Assembly (NCBI RefSeq): GCF_004027225.2 | Contig: NC_044301.2 | Coordinates: forward strand, 18,090,597-18,154,596 | Length of the DNA: 64,000 nt | Origin: Strigops habroptila | Lineage: Eukaryota; Chordata; Aves; Psittaciformes; Psittacidae | Direction of reading: 5' to 3' | Shown here: piece after piece, positions 57,488-64,000 of the stretch | Position numbering within the stretch: position 1 is the first letter of the stretch | Layout of the letters: each line of letters starts with the position of its first letter | Notes under the pieces: model-generated | What the model saw: the letters and a program-made list of their open reading frames with translations, nothing else | Database searches by the model: none | What the model was told of the DNA's origin: nothing | Translations under genes and position numbers: made by a program

Positions 57488-57912
57488 TCCAAGCTTATTT
57501 CAATACAGACTAATACAGACAAACTCAATTACAAAATATAAAAATATACCAAATACTTTACCAAACCAAACCACTGTTGCCTGAACCTGCAGGCTTTATA
57601 CCAAATAATTTACCAGACCAGACCACTGTTGCCGAACCTGCAGGGCTTTCGCCACTGTCTGACGGACGGCGCCTAGGCTTCCCCTTGGAGCTCCGTAGCC
57701 CAACCACGCACAGCTTTCGCCGTGTCTAACAGGCAGGCTCTTACCAGACCAGAAAATGGTACCAATACCAAATAATAAAGCACCGTCTCTTACCAATGCC
57801 ATTGGTCCGTCGAGAGCACCGGAGGTCGGTCGCGGTCGATGGCTCCCCGAGAATCACTCGGTGCCGGCTGGAGCTGGATCGATGCGCGAGCCGCCTCAGC
57901 AATGCCCGCGAG
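57488..57912 (-). other. Leader of class I ERV
   Basis: Untranslated leader between PBS and gag. Contains a near-duplicate block (AACCTGCAGGCTTTATACC / AACCTGCAGGGCTTTCGCC) at 57580-57660. Confidence 0.7.
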
Positions 57913-57930
57913 GTCCCATCTGGGTCGCCA
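57913..57930 (-). promoter_or_regulatory. Primer binding site of class I ERV
   Basis: On minus: TGGCGACCCAGATGGGAC, four bases after the LTR. The TGGCGA start points to a tRNA-Arg-type primer, but I cannot match it to one tRNA with certainty. Confidence 0.65.
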
Positions 57931-57934
57931 AAAC

Positions 57935-58606
57935 TGTTAGCCGAGAGAATGAACACATAACCACTCTAAGGAGGTTATATGTGGTGCTTTATTTCGAGGC
58001 CCCGGGAACCAGGGGTACGCACCCAAATCTGGTTCCAAAGACCGTCACAATGCGCCCACAATTTATCCTGTAAAGTATTACATATGCATCGCCTCTCCCA
58101 ATATGCTGATACATATTCATGACTCATCCCCGCTTCATATTATAATGAGTATAAAAGTAATTTCCATATGTTCTGCGCTTGCGTAGTGCCTCCTGGTGGT
58201 CGTGGGCAGGGGTCTCAGGATGAAGTAAGTAGTCTTCCTCAGATGAAGTAAGACGTCTTCCTCGCTATGTCCTTTTTACCTTTTAGGGTCCTGGATAAAT
58301 CCCAACGATTGTATTTGCGCCAGTATTCTTCTCTCTCTCCTTGACTGGTTCTTAGTATACAACTCTGTTTCTTAACACAATTAAAAGTTCTACTTGAATA
58401 ATCTTTAAAGTACTGTTCCTTCCAAACCACTACCTTATAGGCATATCGCTTGAATAGTCTCATAAATCTATGTCCATATCCTAGGTACTAGGTCTCCCTG
58501 ACCTAAAACACAAATCAACCAAATCAGTAAGGCTGAATGCTATATATGTATGTATTGATTAAAATTTGATTAAACTTCTGTTAATCAAACGTTATGATTT
58601 CTAACA
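57935..58606 (-). repeat. 5' LTR of class I ERV
   Basis: 672 bp, same length as the 3' LTR. Differences seen: GCCGAG/GCGGAG, CTTCAT/CTTCGT, AAGTAA/AAGTCA, AACGTT/AATGTT. Confidence 0.95.
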
Positions 58607-58610
58607 AAAG

Positions 58611-59242
58611 GAGAGGTTGGGGCATCACCTCTGGGAGGTGGGAGCAGCACTACCAGCTGGTCCCTCTGTCCTGCACAGCTCTGCCTTCCTTTGCCCCCTG
58701 TGCCATTAATGGGGACTGGAGCTGGGGTTTTGCCATGAAACCTTTGCTGAGCAGAGTTGGGGTTTTTACTCTTTTTTTCTTGAATCTTTAAAAAGACAAG
58801 AGAAAAAAGGAGAAGAGAAAAAGCAGAACAGCCCTGCTGCAATGCCAAGGGCTGACCCTGCAAACTCCCCTCCCAGAGGCACCAGAGAGCAGGGGACAGT
58901 GTCTGGAGCCTGTGTCCTGGGGCAGGTCCTGCTCGGCCATGGAGATCCAGGTGGCCGTCACCAGGGGCCTCTTCTCAGGGTGATCTGTGATGGTGGGAGC
59001 ATCACCCCATGCCCCTGGTACCACCTTCAGCCCCTGTCCTGTGTCCAGTCAGATCCGGCTGCCTCACGTGCCGCTCGGCATCCGTACGTAGCCCATCCCC
59101 CTGGACCGGGTGTCCCAGAAGCCCCCAGTGCCCTTGGGATCGCCAATAACCTCTCTGCCCCCCACAGGAACTCCCTTAATAATTACCTAATGTCCTCTGG
59201 AAGGGGAGGCAGAGCTCAGGCTGTGTGCCAGGGCTGGGGGTG
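58611..59242. other. LCAT intron 1, middle
   Basis: Intronic sequence between two ERV insertions; no other feature supported. Confidence 0.55.
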
Positions 59243-59810
59243 TGTCCTGGGTTCAGCTATAGCAGTCATTTTTCTCCTTCTTAGTAGCTGGTGCAGTGCT
59301 GTGTTTTTTAAATTTCAGCCTGGGAACAACGCTGATAACAATGATGTTTTCAGTTGTTGCTAAGTAATGTTTATTCCAACCAAGGACTTTCTCAGTCTCA
59401 TGCTTTGCCAGGGAGGAGGGGAAGCCAGGAGGGAACAGAGACAGGACACCTGACCCAAACTGGCCAAAGGGGTATTCCATACCACAGCACGTCATGCCCA
59501 GTATATAAACCGGGGGGAGTTACCCGGAAGGCCCAGATCACTGCTCGGGTCGGGCTGGGTATCGGTCGGCGAGTGGTGACCAATTGTATCCTCTCCCCTT
59601 GTTATTTCACTAATCATTATTATCATTGGTGGTAGCAGTAGTGGTTTTGTATTATACCTTAGTTGCGGGACTGCTCTTATCTCAACCCGTGGGAGTTACA
59701 TTCTTCCGATTCTCTTCCCCATCCCTCCGGGAATGGGGGGAGGAAGAAGGGGGGGGAGTGAGTGAGCGGCTGTGTGGTTCTGAGTTACCGGCTGGGCTCA
59801 AACCACGACA
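59243..59810 (+). repeat. ERVL solo LTR in LCAT intron 1
   Basis: 568 bp, TGTCCTGGGTTCAGC to AACCACGACA, with the exact duplication GGGTG on both sides (59238-59242 and 59811-59815). It is in gene sense and carries the CAGTATATAAACCGGGG promoter box, so it could drive transcripts into exon 2 (inference). Confidence 0.95.
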
Positions 59811-61663
<1,853 letters not shown>

Positions 61664-62025
61664 GTACTGCTCACCCCCATCCCAGGAGCTCCCCAGGGAA
61701 ATGACCTACCAGGGATCTCCCTCCCCTCTCCTCCCCCCCAGCCATGACCTAGCACACATAGAAAGCCATGGGAACACCAGGGATTGTTTGGGAACACAGC
61801 TGGCTGGCTCCTGCTCCAAGTGCCTGGGCCTCTCCCATGACATGTACTTGTGCCCAGCTCACTGGAGATGTTGCCACCCTGCCCAGTCACAGGGTGAGGG
61901 GTCTGATGCAGCCTGTTCCATCAGAACTTCCTACCCTGAGATGACAGGCCATTGGCATGGATGCTGGCTTGGAAACAACTGCCCAGGTCCAAGCTGCCAC
62001 CCAGTGATCTCCACCCCAGCCCCAT

Positions 62026-62460
62026 GTCATAGAATCATAGAATCGCAGACTGGTTTGGGTTGGAAAGGAACTTAAGATCATCCAGTTCCAACCCCCTGCT
62101 ACAGGCAGGGACACCTTCCACTAGACCAGGTTACTCCAAGCCCCGTCCAACCTGGCCTTGAGCACTGCCAAGGATGGGGCAGCCACAGCTTCTTGGGCAC
62201 CCTGTGCCAGTGCCTCACCACCCTCACACAGAAGAATTTCTGCCTAAGATCTAACCTGAACTTCCCCTGTTTCCATTTGAACCCATCATCCCATGTCCTA
62301 TCACTGCAGTCCCTGATGAAGGTCCCTCTCTGGCATCATTGTAGCCCCCTTCAGACACTGGAAGCTGCTCTGAGGTCTCCATGCAGCTTCTCTTCTCCAG
62401 GCTGAACAGCCCCAGTTTTCTCAGCCTGTCTTCATATGGGAGGTGCTCCAGCCCCCTTGG
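62026..62460 (-). mobile_element. CR1 LINE 3' end in LCAT intron 2
   Basis: ATAGAATCATAGAATCGCAG, 3' UTR and ORF2 end in reverse (minus strand reads [20 protein letters not shown]). Confidence 0.88.
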
Positions 62461-62500
62461 GGACATGGTTCTTCTGCTACTTTCTGCCCTGTCCCTGCAG

Positions 62501-62616
62501 AGTGGTGTACAATCGAACCTCTCAGAAAATGTCCAATGCCCCGGGGGTGCACATCTGTGTGCCTGGCTTTGGCAAGACCTATTCTGTGGAATACCTGGAT
62601 CAGAGCAAGCTGGCAG
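62501..62616 (+). pseudogene. LCAT: LCAT exon 3, open
   Basis: Acceptor TGTCCCTGCAG; reads [20 protein letters not shown], then [18 protein letters not shown]; one NRT glycosylation site; donor CAG/GTGAGA. Confidence 0.9.
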
Positions 62617-62883
62617 GTGAGAGAAGGAGAGTCACGGGGTGTCTGGAGATCTCACATGCTCCCTGCCAGTGGAGAGAGCCCAGGTCACCTGGGAGTGAGG
62701 GACATTGGCCTTGGGGACACACTCCCTTTGAGTGCTGGCAGGGACCACACCATCCTTGACCTGCACATGGGACGCATGGGGCCACCACCTCTGGCTGGAG
62801 CCACCAAGCTACAGGTCTTACCAGAGAACACTGTGGCCATGACCATGGCCAGGGTGGAAAAAGTCAACAGGAGAAGAATATAG

Positions 62884-63078
<195 letters not shown>

Positions 63079-63250
63079 TGAGCCAGCTGGTGTGAGGGAA
63101 CTCCTGGGCAGGGAAGGTTGCCCATGATGGTGGGTGCCCTCGTGTGAATTCATGGTGGCACCTCCCTCTGGTCAGGGGTCCTAGGGCCAGCCCTGGAGCC
63201 CTGTGGCCATGAGTGAAGTGGCCAAGAGCTGGTGTCCATCTTGTCCACAG

Positions 63251-63479
63251 AGAAGCAGCCTGAATACTTCCAGAATCTGAAGGCACTCATTGAGGAGATG
63301 CACGATGAGTACCAGCTCCACGTCTTCCTCATTGCATACAGCATGGGCAACCTGAACATCCTCTACTTCCTGCTGCAGTAGACACAAGCCTGGAAAGACC
63401 AGTACATTGGGGGCTTCATCTCCCTGGGTGCTCCCTGGGGAGGGTCTGTCAAGTCCCTCCATGTCCTGGCATCCAGTGG
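63251..63479 (+). pseudogene. LCAT: LCAT exon 5 with TAG
   Basis: Acceptor TTGTCCACAG; reads QPEYFQNLKALIEEMHDEYQ, then the nucleophile block IAYSMGN (Ser codon 63340-63342). TAG follows at 63379-63381, then [20 protein letters not shown]. The donor is probably at GTGACT (63480), with the exact end uncertain by a few bases. Confidence 0.88.
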
Positions 63480-64000
63480 GTGACTCATTGTGTGCAGCCA
63501 CCTCTTGGTTTTCTTTCTCTCCTGCAGAAATGGAAGGGGGATGGTGGTGGGCAGGGAAGGGACACGGTGGTGGAAGAGGTGGGGGACAGCTGGCTGAAGG
63601 GTCTGTGGAGGCAGCACTTGTGCTCTGATGCTGATGCTGCTGCATCCTGCAGTGAAGAAGGCACCATGGAGGTTCCTGCCACAGCCCCAGCAGCAGGAGA
63701 GTGACCCAGGGCATGCTCTGGAGCTTGCTCTGGTTTCCATGGTTGGGGTTAGTGGGTTTGTGTGTATGGAAAACTGCTGTCAGAAGGGTCCACCTCCAGC
63801 CTGGCCATACCCTTCCTTCCACAACAGCTCTTGCCAGACAGCCTGCAGCACAGCCCACACCATGCACCATGGACTAGGGGTGCTCCTGGAAAGCCAAAGC
63901 ATCCATCCACAAACCTTGGAGCCAGAGCAGCAGTGCAGGGCATGCTTGTCTCCATCCCACCACCTCCCCAGACACCTGCCTCCATCCATGCAGGACAGTG
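63480..64000. other. LCAT intron 5, incomplete
   Basis: No match to the last LCAT exon is seen before the window ends. Confidence 0.5.

Larger units (their letters stand above)
52224..58606 (-). mobile_element. Class I ERV provirus, young but defective, antisense in LCAT intron 1
   Basis: 6.38 kb with two 672-bp LTRs that differ at only four positions in my reading (0.6 percent) and an AAAG 4-bp duplication on both sides (52220-52223, 58607-58610), as expected for gamma-type elements. On the minus strand: 5' LTR, PBS, leader, gag, protease, RT, RNase H, part of integrase fused to the TM end, PPT and 3' LTR. Defects: capsid centre deleted, stops and shifts in gag, a TAA between protease and RT, a shift at a G run, and a large deletion from mid-integrase to mid-TM. 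SU is gone. Confidence 0.92.

Noticed and set aside
63181-63870. 229-codon minus-strand frame at the window end
   Set aside because: It is antisense to LCAT exon 5 and intron 5; the plus strand reads a known enzyme with splice sites.

Overview
The window comes from a bird nuclear genome. The evidence is the abundance of CR1 LINEs with the typical ATTCTATG-type 3' tails, ERVL-type and class I/II endogenous retroviruses (ERVs) with avian features, and two recognisable vertebrate genes with intron structure: a C-factor-like short-chain dehydrogenase (SDR) and LCAT. No prokaryotic features are present. The species cannot be told from the sequence alone.

Layout. 1-17.1 kb is a stack of retroelements: a minus-strand ERVL provirus (1163-9105) whose 3' LTR is split by a CR1, which itself carries a solo LTR in its tail; a complete solo LTR with target duplication (10288-10829); and a plus-strand ERVL provirus (12049-17099) split by a small class II provirus (13341-16327) with an exact 6-bp target duplication. 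17.2-23.0 kb is a pile of CR1 copies, including a 3.5-kb minus CR1 inserted into a plus CR1. 23-40.7 kb is AT-richer intergenic DNA with scattered CR1 copies and LTRs and no gene I can support.

40.8-43.2 kb holds a six-exon SDR gene with good splice sites, TATA box and poly(A) signal, but with three frame breaks. 46.3-49.4 kb holds a tRNA-His-like sequence, a tRNA-Lys(TTT) gene and a decayed second tRNA-His copy. 51.5 kb to beyond 63.5 kb holds LCAT exons 1-5. The expected start ATG reads ACG, and exons 2 and 5 each carry an in-frame stop. Intron 1 (9.8 kb) holds a young antisense class I provirus (52224-58606; LTRs differ at 4 of 672 sites) and a sense-strand ERVL solo LTR (59243-59810).

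The two neighbouring protein genes are both broken in a repeat-dense setting. This suggests a non-functional duplicate of an SDR-LCAT locus or a decaying locus (inference); sequencing error at the homopolymer sites is also possible. I found no clearly novel molecular system. The most unusual structures are a poly(A) tail embedded inside the class II provirus, a long open integrase-to-TM fusion frame in the class I provirus, and the multi-level nesting whose order of insertion can be read directly.
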